A stretch of DNA of 64,000 nt from Sphingobium terrigena (GTDB lineage: Bacteria > Pseudomonadota > Alphaproteobacteria > Sphingomonadales > Sphingomonadaceae). Shown here in pieces: positions 1 to 13,464 of this stretch. Every line of letters begins with the position of its first letter. Position 1 is the first letter of the stretch. The stretch spans positions 1 through 64,000 of the forward strand of contig NZ_QVRA01000009.1 of NCBI RefSeq assembly GCF_003591655.1. The letters run 5' to 3'. The notes beneath the pieces are model-generated. The model searched no databases. It saw only the letters and a list, made by a program, of their open reading frames with translations, and had not been told where the DNA came from. Both the position numbers and the translations under genes were made by a program.

Positions 1-184
1 ATCCTTGCGTTTCGGAGGACTGCTCATCCACATCTGTTGGCGACCATTCAAAGCGCTACCTGCTGGCAGCGCCCCGTCCGGTGAACAGCCCTCTAGGTAA
101 CACCACAGATTCGGTCAACAGGGTTTTTCACACCAATGACTTTTTTTGATGGAAATTGGTGGGAAAGTCCCGAAAATCGGGGGT
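1..184. other. Window edge, no gene recognised
   Basis: No open frame of useful length and no recognisable domain is visible here. The stretch lies downstream of the efflux operon, whose last gene stops at 185 on the minus strand. I saw no clear hairpin with a T-run and no insertion-sequence ends, although the base composition looks less GC-rich than in the genes to the right. Confidence 0.4.
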
Positions 185-4591
<4,407 letters not shown>

Positions 4592-4592
<1 letters not shown>

Positions 4593-5860
4593 CAGCGATT
4601 CTCCGCGCTGGCAAGAAGGGGGGCGTAGCGGCCGGTCAGTCGGTCGAGCCGTGCGCCGTCGAGATGGTAGGATTTGAGCAGGGTGATGCGGCGATCATAG
4701 GCGTCGATCATCGCTTCCTGCGCCTGCGTCACTTCCAGGAAGGTGAAGGCGGTGCCGCCGCGATTATAGCCGTCGCGCACCAGCATCACGGCGCGCTCGG
4801 CACTGGGCAGCACCGCATTGTCGATCTTGTTGATTTCGCGCACGATCGCTGCGCGCTGGGCGAGCAGCCGGTCCATGTCGCGTTTGACCTGCACCCGCAG
4901 CACCGCGATCTCGGCTTCGGCGACGCGGCGTTCGGCTTCGGCCTGCTCGACATTGCCACGCTGGGCGCGACGACCGCCAAGCGGGATAGAGCCGCCGACG
5001 ACGATGCTGACATCATTCCCCTGGCCATAATGGCGAAGCCCTGCGCGCAGGGTCGGATCGGTCGCGCTGTTCGCCTCCGCCAGCCGCGCCCGTGCCGCCG
5101 CTGCGTCACGTTCGGCATCGAGCAGCGCGACATCTATCGGCTGGGCGTCGGCTGCCGGGTCGGGTGCGAGGCGGGAGAAGCTGCTGGTGTCGATCTGCAC
5201 ATCGCCATCCGCGCCCCACCATGCGGCTAATGACATGCGTGCGAGGCGGGCCGCTTCGATCGCCTGTTCATGAGCGATGCGCGCCTGCGCCACGGCGGTG
5301 CGGGCGCGTTCCAGCGCAAACAGGGGATCGAGCGCGCGTCCGACCCGCCGGGCGACTTCGCGCTCCAGCCGTTGGGCGAGGGTCAGACGTTCCAGCGCGA
5401 CGGGTATTTCCGCTTCCGCCGCCAGCGCCTCGACCCACGCGGCCTGTGCCTGCGCCAATATGTCGAGCTGGCGCAGGCGACCGCGCTGCTGCGTCACGTC
5501 GCGGCTGAGCCGGGCCGCGCCGACCCGTGCCTCCCGCTTGCCGCCGCGCTCCCATGTCCGCTCGTACCAGGCGGTGGTCTGGGTGCTGGCGATCGGCGTG
5601 TAGGGACCGGTGCGGGCAAGGTCCTCCAGATCGACAGTGACGACATCCTGCGGGCGGACCTCCGCCTGACGCATGGCGGCGGTGGCCGCGTCACGCTGGG
5701 CAGCGGTCACGGCGACGCCGGGATCGGCCTGCGCGACGCGCGACAGCGCATCGGTGAGCGACAGCCCCTGCGCCGCCAATGGCAGGGCGGGGAAGAAAGC
5801 GCCGACAAGCAGCGCTACGGTCAGGCGCGGGAAGGCGCGCGGACAAACAGATGGAAACAT
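4592..5860 (-). CDS. czcC: CzcC-type outer-membrane efflux channel
   Basis: TolC-family outer-membrane factor of the metal efflux complex, about 422 residues, normal for CzcC. An N-terminal signal peptide ends near PLAAQG and is followed by two long alpha-helical repeats rich in Ala, Arg and Glu (about residues 35-220 and 240-415), the outer-membrane efflux protein fold. It is the first structural gene of the czcCBA set. A small His-rich gene lies 58 bases upstream on the same strand and is probably cotranscribed. Confidence 0.88.
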
Positions 5861-5918
5861 GAAAACAGGCTTTCGCTATGCGACACGGACCAACCCGCGC
5901 CGCATGGCGGCCGCAGGT

Positions 5919-6332
5919 TCAGACGCGAAGTGCGATCAGCCTGGGTGGGCGCTCTGGCCCCTGCGAGACGGAGTCCGGCTCCACCCGATCAGTCCCTATA
6001 GTGGGTGGCACAGCGCGCGATGATGGCATGGCAAGCCCCGCCTGTCCGAGCAGGATGACGCCTGACCCGCTATCGCCATGATGGTGATGGCTGTCGGGCA
6101 GGCGGTCGGGCTGGCCGTCCTGCTTTTCGCCGCGCACATCATGGTCGGCGTCGTGGGCTTCTTCTACGGACAATGCGCTGAACAGCAGATGCCCATGGCC
6201 TTGGGTCATACCGGGCGCGTGCTGGACCTGATCGATCATCCGCGACAGGCTCATGCCCGCAAACAGCGCCAGCAGCGCGATGCACAGCCATGCGCCCAGG
6301 CGAAAATGCGGGGAGGGGCGCAACGCGGACAT
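5919..6332 (-). CDS. small His-rich exported protein of efflux operon
   Basis: A 137-residue protein of unknown function. It has one N-terminal hydrophobic segment (about residues 12-30, LGAWLCIALLALFAGMSL), so it is exported or anchored, and then a His/Asp-rich region with a run of four histidines (DSHHHHGDSGSG) that could bind metal. The C-terminal part is Pro/Arg-rich. It sits directly upstream of czcC on the same strand with a 58-base gap and is probably the first gene of the operon. A role as periplasmic metal sensor or buffer is inferred from composition and position only. Confidence 0.6.
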   Translation of the reverse strand: MSALRPSPHFRLGAWLCIALLALFAGMSLSRMIDQVQHAPGMTQGHGHLLFSALSVEEAHDADHDVRGEKQDGQPDRLPDSHHHHGDSGSGVILLGQAGLAMPSSRAVPPTIGTDRVEPDSVSQGPERPPRLIALRV

Positions 6333-6596
6333 TGGCGGAGCCTATCCAAGCGGACGTAACCGCACAAGTATCTGTGCATCGCAATCCGCGATCCGACATT
6401 GCTTTTCGCGGCACGGTAGCAGCATATTCTGCCGCACCCGCACAAACCGCCATCAAGCCATCGTATTGGCCGATCATGCCAGCTTCTGCATCGTTCATGC
6501 GCGTCTTTGGTTTGGACGCATGGCCCCGAAAGCGCCTATTTCCTCTCCCCAAGCACGGGCGTGGAATGTCCCGCCGTGGAGAGGAGAGCAGCGCAT

Positions 6597-7535
6597 ATGA
6601 GCCATTACAGCCCCACCGACATGGCCCGGCATCTGGGCGAAGGGCTGTTGTCCTTTCCGGTCACCCACTTCGATGCGGATGGCGCATTTTTGGAAGGGCC
6701 CTATCGCGAACATTGCGCCTGGATGCTGGGTCATGAACTGACCGGCCTGTTCGCAGCGGGCGGCACCGGCGAATTTTTCTCGCTGACGCCTTCCGAAGTT
6801 GCCACGGTCGTCGCGGCAGCCGTAGCGGAAGGCGGCGGCAAGACGCCGGTCATCTCCGGCTGCGGCTATGGCACCGCCATCGCCACCGGCATTGCCCGCG
6901 ATGCGGAGAAGGCGGGCGCGGATGGCCTGCTGCTGCTGCCCCCCTATCTGATGCACGCCAAGCAGGAGGGGCTGGCTGATCATATCGAGGCGGTGTGCCG
7001 CTCCACCGGTCTGGGCGTCATCGTCTACAATCGCGACAATGCGGTCATCAACGACGAAACCCTCGCCCGCCTGTGCGAGCGCAACGCCAATCTGGTCGGC
7101 TTCAAGGATGGCGTCGGCGACATCGAACTAATGACCCGCATCTATGCGCGGATGGGCGACCGGCTGACCTATATTGGCGGGCTGCCGACGGCAGAAACCT
7201 TCGCCACCCCCTATCTGACCATGGGCGTCACTACTTATTCGTCGGCGATTTTCAACTTCATGCCCGAATGGGCGCTGGCCTTTTACAAGGCCGTGCGCGC
7301 GGGCGATCATGCGCATGTCATGGACGGGCTGCGCCGGTTCGTGCTGCCCTATATCGCCTTGCGCAACAGGGGACAGGGCTATGCCGTGTCGATCGTCAAA
7401 TCGGGGATGCGGATCATCGGGCGCGATGCCGGGCCGGTGCGGTCGCCCCTGACAGACCTGTCGGCAGCCGAGGAAGCCGAACTGCGCACCCTGATTGAAG
7501 CGGTGTCGCCGGGGGCTTTGTCCGCCGCCGCGTGA
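6597..7535 (+). CDS. kdgD: 5-dehydro-4-deoxyglucarate dehydratase (KdgD-like)
   Basis: Member of the dihydrodipicolinate synthase/N-acetylneuraminate lyase family. KdgD converts 5-dehydro-4-deoxy-D-glucarate to 2-oxoglutarate semialdehyde with loss of water and CO2. The 312-residue TIM barrel has the Schiff-base lysine in GFKDGVGD (about K170), the catalytic tyrosine in VIVYNRDN (about Y144) and the GGTGEF loop near residue 57. The ATG at 6597 is chosen because GGAGAG lies just upstream and the sequence before it does not resemble the family. It faces a LysR gene and lies near a glucarate-type MFS transporter, which supports sugar-acid use. The next enzyme, 2-oxoglutarate semialdehyde dehydrogenase, is not adjacent. 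Confidence 0.85.
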   Translation: MSHYSPTDMARHLGEGLLSFPVTHFDADGAFLEGPYREHCAWMLGHELTGLFAAGGTGEFFSLTPSEVATVVAAAVAEGGGKTPVISGCGYGTAIATGIARDAEKAGADGLLLLPPYLMHAKQEGLADHIEAVCRSTGLGVIVYNRDNAVINDETLARLCERNANLVGFKDGVGDIELMTRIYARMGDRLTYIGGLPTAETFATPYLTMGVTTYSSAIFNFMPEWALAFYKAVRAGDHAHVMDGLRRFVLPYIALRNRGQGYAVSIVKSGMRIIGRDAGPVRSPLTDLSAAEEAELRTLIEAVSPGALSAAA

Positions 7536-7560
7536 CTTGAACGAAAGGCGGGGCTAGCTT

Positions 7561-8454
7561 GTGATGATGTTTGAACTCAGCCAGCTCCGCTGCTTCGTCG
7601 CCGCTGCCGAAGAACTCCACTTCGGCCGCGCGGCGCAACGCCTCAACATGACGCAATCGCCGCTCAGTCGGCAGATCCAGCTGCTCGAACGGATATTGGA
7701 CGTGCAATTGCTGGAACGCACCAGCCGGCAGGTCAGCCTGACCCCGGCGGGCAGCGTGTTCCTGATCGAGGCGCGCCGGATCGTGCGCCTGTCCGACAGC
7801 GCGGCCCTCTCCGCGCGGCGCGTGGCGAAGGGGGATGCCGGGCGGGTGGCGCTCGGCTTCACCGCGGTATCGGGCTATAATGTCGTGCCGCGTATCGTGG
7901 CGCAGGCGCGCGCGGCGCTGCCCAATATCGAACTGGAACTGCGCGAGATGGTATCGACCGAGCAGGTCGATGCGTTGCTCACTGGCCTGATCGACATCGG
8001 TTTCGTCCGCCCGCCGATCGACCGGCATGAGTTTGAGACGAGTTGCGTGCTGCACGAACCGCTCTTCGTCGCGCTGCCGCCCGGCGACCCGCGTCAGTCG
8101 AAGGCGGCGCTGGAACCCGCCGATTTCGATGGTCAGCCGCTGATCATGTATTCGCGCCAAGGGGCGAGCTATTTCCACAATATGCTGGTGCGCCTGTTCG
8201 ATGAGGCGCAGGTCGCCCCCCTCTATGTCCAGCATGTGACGCAGATCCATTCGATGCTGGGGCTGGTCCATGCCGGGGTCGCAGCGGCGATCGTGCCGGA
8301 AAGCGCGACCGGGCTGCACATGATGGACGTGCAGTTTCGCCGCCTGATGACGCCGATCGACAAGCCAGTCGAGCTGCACATGGCCTGGCGGCGCGACAAT
8401 GCCAATCCGGCGCTGCCCGCGATGCGGCAGCTCTGCGCCGAAGCGACCGGATGA
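7561..8454 (+). CDS. LysR-family transcriptional regulator
   Basis: A 297-residue LysR regulator: N-terminal winged helix-turn-helix (about residues 5-65, with the typical F-x-R-A-A-x-x-L-x-x-x-Q-x-x-L-S pattern) followed by the periplasmic-binding-protein-like effector domain to the C-terminus. GTG 7561 and ATG 7564/7567 are all possible starts, and a GGCGGGG stretch upstream fits the first. It lies 25 bases after kdgD and overlaps the esterase start by four bases (ATGA), so the three genes are likely one transcript. Probable regulator of the sugar-acid island; the effector is unknown. Confidence 0.85.
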   Translation: MMMFELSQLRCFVAAAEELHFGRAAQRLNMTQSPLSRQIQLLERILDVQLLERTSRQVSLTPAGSVFLIEARRIVRLSDSAALSARRVAKGDAGRVALGFTAVSGYNVVPRIVAQARAALPNIELELREMVSTEQVDALLTGLIDIGFVRPPIDRHEFETSCVLHEPLFVALPPGDPRQSKAALEPADFDGQPLIMYSRQGASYFHNMLVRLFDEAQVAPLYVQHVTQIHSMLGLVHAGVAAAIVPESATGLHMMDVQFRRLMTPIDKPVELHMAWRRDNANPALPAMRQLCAEATG

Positions 8455-10001
8455 GCGGGATCGACCGGCGCGCGCTGATCGGTGGGCTGGCCGCTGTGCC
8501 GCTTGTCATTGCCGCGCGTGCCCCCGCCAGTCCGGTGGCGACAACGCGCCATGGCCGGGTGCGCGGGACGATCGAGCGGAATGTGCTGGCGTTTCGCGGC
8601 ATCCGCTATGGTGCCGATACCGCACCGCGCCGGTTTCAGCGGGCTTTGCCGCCCGAACCATGGCAGGGCATTGCCGACGCCACCCGCTACGGTCCTGCTG
8701 CGCCACAGACCAAGCCGGAGGAGCAGACATCGGAGGACTGCCTCTTCCTCAACGTCTGGACGCCTGCGCTCGACAAGGGACGGCGCCCGGTCATGGTCTA
8801 TCTGCATGGCGGCGCGCACGCGCATGGATCGGGCAGCGACCCGCTCTATGATGGCGGCAATCTGGTGCGACGCGGCGATGTGGTGGTGGTGACGCTCAAC
8901 CATCGGCTGGCGGCGCTGGGCTATGCCTATCTGGCACAGCTGGGCGGCCCCAGGGAATCGGGCAATGTCGGCAATCTCGACATCATCTTGGCGCTGATAT
9001 GGGTGCGCGACAATATTGCCGCGTTCGGCGGCGATCCGGGGCGGGTGATGATCTTCGGCCAGTCGGGTGGCGGGGCGAAGGTCGTGACGCTGATGGCGAT
9101 GGCGGAAGCGCGGCCTTTGTTCCACGCCGCCGCGACGATGAGCGGGCAGCATGTCACCGCCGCCGGGCCGAACCATGCCACCGCGCGCGCCAAGGCGTGG
9201 ATGGCGAAGGCTGGCGCGGCGGACGTGGCGACGCTGACCCACCTCCCGATCGGCGAGCTGGTCGAGGCGATGGCGATGACCGATCCGCTGGAGAGCAAGG
9301 GCGAGATCAGTTTCACCTCCACACTGGATCATCATGTGCTGACGCGGCACCCCTTCGTGCCGGATGCCCCGCGCGAGGCAGCGCATATTCCCCTGATCAT
9401 CGGCAATACCCATGACGAAACCGCGCTGTGGATCGAAAAGACGCTGCGGGCCGGGGACACGACCTGGGACAATCTGCCCGACCGGCTGGCGCGGCAGATG
9501 GTCAAGGATCTCGCCCCCGATTACGTCATCGCGCGCTATCGCCAGCTTTATCCCGACCGGACGCCGGGGCAGATATTGCTGGCCGCCTCCACCGCCGGGC
9601 GATCCTGGCCGGGGCATCTGATCCAGGCAGAAGAACGCGCGCGGATCGGCGCGCCGACATGGATGTATCAGCTCGATTTCCCCTGCCCCGAAGCAGGCGG
9701 GATGTTGGGGGCGTTCCATACGCTCGACATTCCGCTGGTGTTCGACAATGTCGATGCACCGGGCGCGCGAACCGGGGTGAGCGCGGAGGCGCGGCGGCTG
9801 GCGGGGCTGATGGCTGACGCCTTCATCGCGCTGGCGCGGACGGGCGATCCCAATGGCGGGGCGCTGCCGCACTGGCCGCATTTTGAACTGACGCAGCGGC
9901 CGACGATGATCTTCGACCGGGACGTGCGGATCGAACATGATCCGCGCCGGGAAGAACGGCTGCTGTTCGCGGTCGCGCCCTATATCAAGCCGGGCGGTTA
10001 G
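8451..10001 (+). CDS. Tat-exported type-B carboxylesterase
   Basis: Alpha/beta-hydrolase of the carboxylesterase type-B (cholinesterase-like) family, 516 residues. The N-terminus (DRRALIGG followed by a hydrophobic stretch) looks like a Tat signal, so it probably acts in the periplasm. Visible motifs are the oxyanion-hole YLHGGAH (about 118-123), the disulfide/EDCLFLN signature (about 95-101), the nucleophile elbow GQSGGG (Ser about 205), the acidic residue in THDETALW (Glu about 323) and the His in GAFHTLDIP (about 423). All three triad residues are present. In this island it may de-esterify a sugar-acid or aromatic ester before uptake, which is inference; the substrate cannot be read from the sequence. 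Confidence 0.85.
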   Translation: MSGIDRRALIGGLAAVPLVIAARAPASPVATTRHGRVRGTIERNVLAFRGIRYGADTAPRRFQRALPPEPWQGIADATRYGPAAPQTKPEEQTSEDCLFLNVWTPALDKGRRPVMVYLHGGAHAHGSGSDPLYDGGNLVRRGDVVVVTLNHRLAALGYAYLAQLGGPRESGNVGNLDIILALIWVRDNIAAFGGDPGRVMIFGQSGGGAKVVTLMAMAEARPLFHAAATMSGQHVTAAGPNHATARAKAWMAKAGAADVATLTHLPIGELVEAMAMTDPLESKGEISFTSTLDHHVLTRHPFVPDAPREAAHIPLIIGNTHDETALWIEKTLRAGDTTWDNLPDRLARQMVKDLAPDYVIARYRQLYPDRTPGQILLAASTAGRSWPGHLIQAEERARIGAPTWMYQLDFPCPEAGGMLGAFHTLDIPLVFDNVDAPGARTGVSAEARRLAGLMADAFIALARTGDPNGGALPHWPHFELTQRPTMIFDRDVRIEHDPRREERLLFAVAPYIKPGG

Positions 10002-11824
10002 GCCCGGTCCCACGGGAAGCTGAGCGTCGGGCGCAGCGCATAGCGTGTCATCGCCAGACGCAGTCGCACGCCGCAGCCCGGCTCCAGCCGCACGGTCATA
10101 TCGCGCCCACCAGCCGCGACCGTGCATCCGTCGATCGTCACGCTATCGATGCGATGTTCGCCATAGGCACCGCCCTGCACGATGACGCTGCGCGCGCTTT
10201 TGGGGTCGAGATTGACCAGCGTCACCTCCGTCGCAGTATCGGACAGGCTGTGGACCAGCGCGGCAACCTGCGGCGGCACCCCGGCGCGGCGGGCGGCGGG
10301 ATCGAAATAGCGCAGGCGGCAATGAAGCGGGACACCGCCCTGCGGCGGCGACGTTTTCGACCAGGGCGGGCGGGCGATGTGCAGGCCGCCGGTCATGAGT
10401 TGAACGAGACTGGTGACGCTGGCGGGATTAATGCCGATCGGCCAGTCGGCTAGCCGGGTCTGCGGCGTGGTCGTGTCGCCTTCGCGCAAGGTCACGCGCT
10501 CGGCCACGCGCTTGAGGTCCGTCTCGATCGCGCGCTCGGCATAGGCTGGGTCGCGCCCTTCCAGAAAGCCGATCCAGGGATGATCGCCAGCGAACTCGCG
10601 GTCCTCGGCGCGCTGCGACATATACCAGATTTCAAAGCCATTGGTGCGGTAGGGACCGGGCTTCCAGCCATACCAGCCGTCCGCGCCATACATGGTCGGC
10701 GCGTGCGACACGCCGTCGATGGTGCGGGCAGCGGCGTTGATCCGCGCAGTCTGTCGCCGCCACAGATCGACATAGCGCTGGTCGCCGCTCATCAGCAGCG
10801 CGCCCATGAAGGCGGTGATCGACCGGGGGACACGGTTGCGATCCTCCCGCACGCCAGTCTGCGGCACAAGGGGGGAGAAGCCCCAGCCATAGACGCCCGC
10901 CCACCAATCCTTGCCAACCGTGCCGTCGGGACGGACATGGCTGGGCAATATGTCATCGTTGCGCGCGGCACGCTCGACCCAGGCGTCCAGATAGTCGAGC
11001 GCCCAGCGGCGGAACCGCTCCCCTCCCCCCAGCGCATAGGCGTTGAGGCCTAAAGTCGTGGATTGCAGGTTCAGCGGATTGTCACCCACCACATCGCCAT
11101 ATTCGGCATAATGATCGAGCGTTTCCTGGTATGTGGTTTCGCCATGCTCCATGTGGAAGGGTGTGGGATCGAACGGATCGCCAGCCCAGTCGAGCGGGGT
11201 GGCGGGGCGCAGCATCGGGCCGCGGCTGCCGTTCATCAGGCTGCGCATCATCCGCAATTTCGGGTCGTAATTGGACGCGGTAGCATCGCGCCCAGTATAG
11301 AAATCGGCGTAGCGCGCAGTCCGCACCCGCAGCGCCGTGTCGCGGGGCATGGACAGGCCCATGACATTGAAGCTGGTCAACCCCTCCGCATTATGCTGCC
11401 AGTCCATTTGGACCGGAAATTCGCGATAATACATGCCCCGGCGCGCGATCGGCACGTCGCTAGTGCGGGCAGCTGCGAACTGGCGCAGATGCCCTTCCCA
11501 GAAGCGGGCGGCAAGGTCGCGGATGCGATCGCCCCCGCCCAGCGCGTGGAGAAGGAACCAGTCATTGGTCGCTTCGGCGGCGTCATCGGGACCGTCATTG
11601 GCACCCCAGCGCTCGAACACGCGCAGCCGGTCGCGTCGATCGACATAGTGGGCGTAGAAATCGACGCAGGCGGCTTCATTCGCCGCGAGCAACTGGCGTT
11701 GCAGCACGGCCCAGCGCGGCGGGGACATCGGCGCGCTGGCGACGAGTGTATCGCGGGTTCGCGCCTGGGCGGGCAAGGCGAGCGCGGCGGCACCGGTTAC
11801 AAAAGCGCGACGGCCGATCCGCAT
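9998..11824 (-). CDS. Tat-exported protein of unknown function
   Basis: A 608-residue protein starting MRIGRRAFVTGAAALALPAQA, a twin-arginine-type export signal, so the mature protein is probably periplasmic. The body is rich in Trp, Tyr and Arg with helical segments resembling an alpha/alpha-barrel (glycosidase or lyase-like) fold, then a small beta-rich C-terminal domain from about residue 480. I recognise no catalytic motif. The start overlaps the MFS transporter stop (TGATG), so the two are cotranscribed. Its 3' end overlaps the convergent esterase by four bases. Processing of the transported sugar acid or its conjugate is possible but is inference. Confidence 0.7.
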   Translation of the reverse strand: MRIGRRAFVTGAAALALPAQARTRDTLVASAPMSPPRWAVLQRQLLAANEAACVDFYAHYVDRRDRLRVFERWGANDGPDDAAEATNDWFLLHALGGGDRIRDLAARFWEGHLRQFAAARTSDVPIARRGMYYREFPVQMDWQHNAEGLTSFNVMGLSMPRDTALRVRTARYADFYTGRDATASNYDPKLRMMRSLMNGSRGPMLRPATPLDWAGDPFDPTPFHMEHGETTYQETLDHYAEYGDVVGDNPLNLQSTTLGLNAYALGGGERFRRWALDYLDAWVERAARNDDILPSHVRPDGTVGKDWWAGVYGWGFSPLVPQTGVREDRNRVPRSITAFMGALLMSGDQRYVDLWRRQTARINAAARTIDGVSHAPTMYGADGWYGWKPGPYRTNGFEIWYMSQRAEDREFAGDHPWIGFLEGRDPAYAERAIETDLKRVAERVTLREGDTTTPQTRLADWPIGINPASVTSLVQLMTGGLHIARPPWSKTSPPQGGVPLHCRLRYFDPAARRAGVPPQVAALVHSLSDTATEVTLVNLDPKSARSVIVQGGAYGEHRIDSVTIDGCTVAAGGRDMTVRLEPGCGVRLRLAMTRYALRPTLSFPWDRA

Positions 11825-13164
11825 CAGGCCAGCTCCAGCCTGCGGATCGGGCCGACAATGACCAGGAAGGCGAAGATGGTGAGCAGGCAATGCGCGCCCA
11901 CGAAGATCAGCGCCCAATCGAACGAGCCGGTGGCGGCAACGATGAAGCCGACGACGATCGGCGTCACGATTCCGGCGATATTGCCGAACATGTTGAACAC
12001 CCCGCCCGACAGCCCGGCCAGCTGCTTGGGCGCGACATCGGCCATGATCGCCCAGCCGAGCGAGGCGACGCCCTTGCCGAAAAAGGCGAGCGCCATGAAG
12101 GTGATGACGAGCGCTTCGGATTCCGCCCAGACGCAGGCGATGATCAGGGTGGCAAGCAGCATCCCGGCAACCAGCGGCGTCTTGCGCGCCAGATCGAGCG
12201 ATCCGGTGCGACGCAGGATCAGGTCGGAGCCGTAACCACCAGCAAGCCCGCCGACAAAGCCGCACAATGCGGGGACCGCAGCGGCAAAGCCCGCCTCCAT
12301 GATGTTGAGGCCGCGTTCCTTGACCAGATAGATGGGGAACCAGGTGACGAAGAAATAGGTCAGCACGTTGATGCAATATTGGCCGAGATAAATGCCCAGC
12401 ATCATGCGGTTGGCCAACAATTGCCGGATATTGGTCCAGGTGAAGGTCGGCGCGCGCGCCGCCTGCGCCGCGCCATCCTCCATATGGATGAGGCCACCGC
12501 CGGCCTCGATATGCGCCAGTTCCGCCGCGTTGATCGACGGATGCCGGTCCGGGCTGTGGATATAGCGCAGGAACAGGGCGGTCGCCGCCAGTCCCAGTGC
12601 GCCCATGACCCAGAATACTGCGCGCCAGCCAAAACTATGGACCAGCCAGCCCATCAGCGGGGCGAAGGCGACGAGCGAGAAATATTGCGCGCTATTGAAG
12701 ATGGCCGACGCCGTCCCGCGCTCCGCACCGGGAAACCACGCCGCAACCAGCCGGGCATTGCCGGGGAAAGACGGCGATTCAGCAAAGCCGACCATGAAGC
12801 GCATGGCAAACAAAGTCGCCACCACCGGCAGGCCGGCGATCAGCCCGACCGTGCCCTGCATCGCGGTGAAGATCGACCAGAGCGCGATGGCCCCCGCATA
12901 AATGCGCTTCGTGCCAAACCGGTCGAGCAGCGCGCCGCCCGGTATCTGCCCCAATACATAGGCCCAGGCAAAGGCGGAGAGGATGAAACCCGTCTGCACC
13001 GGCGAGATGCCCAGTTCGCCCGACGCCGCATTGCCCGCGATCGAGAAGGTTGCGCGGTCGGCATAGTTGATCGACGTGATCAGGAAGATCAGCGCGATGA
13101 TGCGATAGCGCACATGGCTGGGCCGATCGGCGGCAACGGCGTTCGCGGTGGCAGGACGGATCAC
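11824..13164 (-). CDS. MFS transporter, glucarate/hexuronate type
   Basis: A 446-residue major facilitator with 12 predicted helices, resembling the anion:cation symporter group (GudP/ExuT). The first helix ends in the SINYADRATFSIAG motif typical of D-glucarate/hexuronate carriers, followed by the loop motif GALLDRFGTKRIY. The start is GTG with a strong GAGGAGAG six bases upstream. It forms an operon with the downstream Tat-exported unknown protein, divergent from a TonB receptor. It likely carries a sugar acid across the inner membrane, matching KdgD nearby; the exact substrate is unknown. Confidence 0.82.
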   Translation of the reverse strand: MIRPATANAVAADRPSHVRYRIIALIFLITSINYADRATFSIAGNAASGELGISPVQTGFILSAFAWAYVLGQIPGGALLDRFGTKRIYAGAIALWSIFTAMQGTVGLIAGLPVVATLFAMRFMVGFAESPSFPGNARLVAAWFPGAERGTASAIFNSAQYFSLVAFAPLMGWLVHSFGWRAVFWVMGALGLAATALFLRYIHSPDRHPSINAAELAHIEAGGGLIHMEDGAAQAARAPTFTWTNIRQLLANRMMLGIYLGQYCINVLTYFFVTWFPIYLVKERGLNIMEAGFAAAVPALCGFVGGLAGGYGSDLILRRTGSLDLARKTPLVAGMLLATLIIACVWAESEALVITFMALAFFGKGVASLGWAIMADVAPKQLAGLSGGVFNMFGNIAGIVTPIVVGFIVAATGSFDWALIFVGAHCLLTIFAFLVIVGPIRRLELA

Positions 13165-13464
13165 GAATGGCTCTCCTCAACGGTGCCGTCCATCTGTCGG
13201 AACGGTCGAAATGGCAAGGGCCGACGCTAGCGGGACAGGCCGGGCCGGTCCAAGCCGAAATCCGCCATGATCCAGTCCCATCTTGGCTTGATGCCGGAGC
13301 GGCTCCGCAATGCCACCAGCGATCAGTGCAAGCCGTGCATTGATCCATGCGGCATTGGGATTGGCAATTTATCGGGTTCCAGCGCTATCGAAGTGGGGCC
13401 GATCCGGTGATCAATGCCGGACATCATAAGCGCAAGCCGCAAACATTAGGGGAGTGATAGGGCC
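13165..13464. promoter_or_regulatory. Divergent promoter region, MFS and TonB receptor
   Basis: A 300-base non-coding gap between divergently transcribed genes. It contains several imperfect repeats of a GCATTGAT/ATCAATGC type (near 13340, 13355 and 13412) and TTGATGCCGG near 13288, which could be binding sites for the LysR regulator at 7561. No experimentally known box is recognised, and assignment of the repeats to a regulator is inference. Confidence 0.4.

Noticed and set aside
1..184. Possible insertion-sequence remnant
   Set aside because: No inverted repeat, target duplication or transposase similarity could be seen in the short stretch.
8223..10127. Minus-strand open frame of about 634 codons
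   Set aside because: Antisense to the carboxylesterase and LysR genes, which have complete motifs; no recognisable domain.
11824..12376. N-terminal extension of the 9998-11824 gene
   Set aside because: The upstream part of the open frame overlaps the MFS transporter in another frame; the Tat signal at MRIGRRAF marks the true start.
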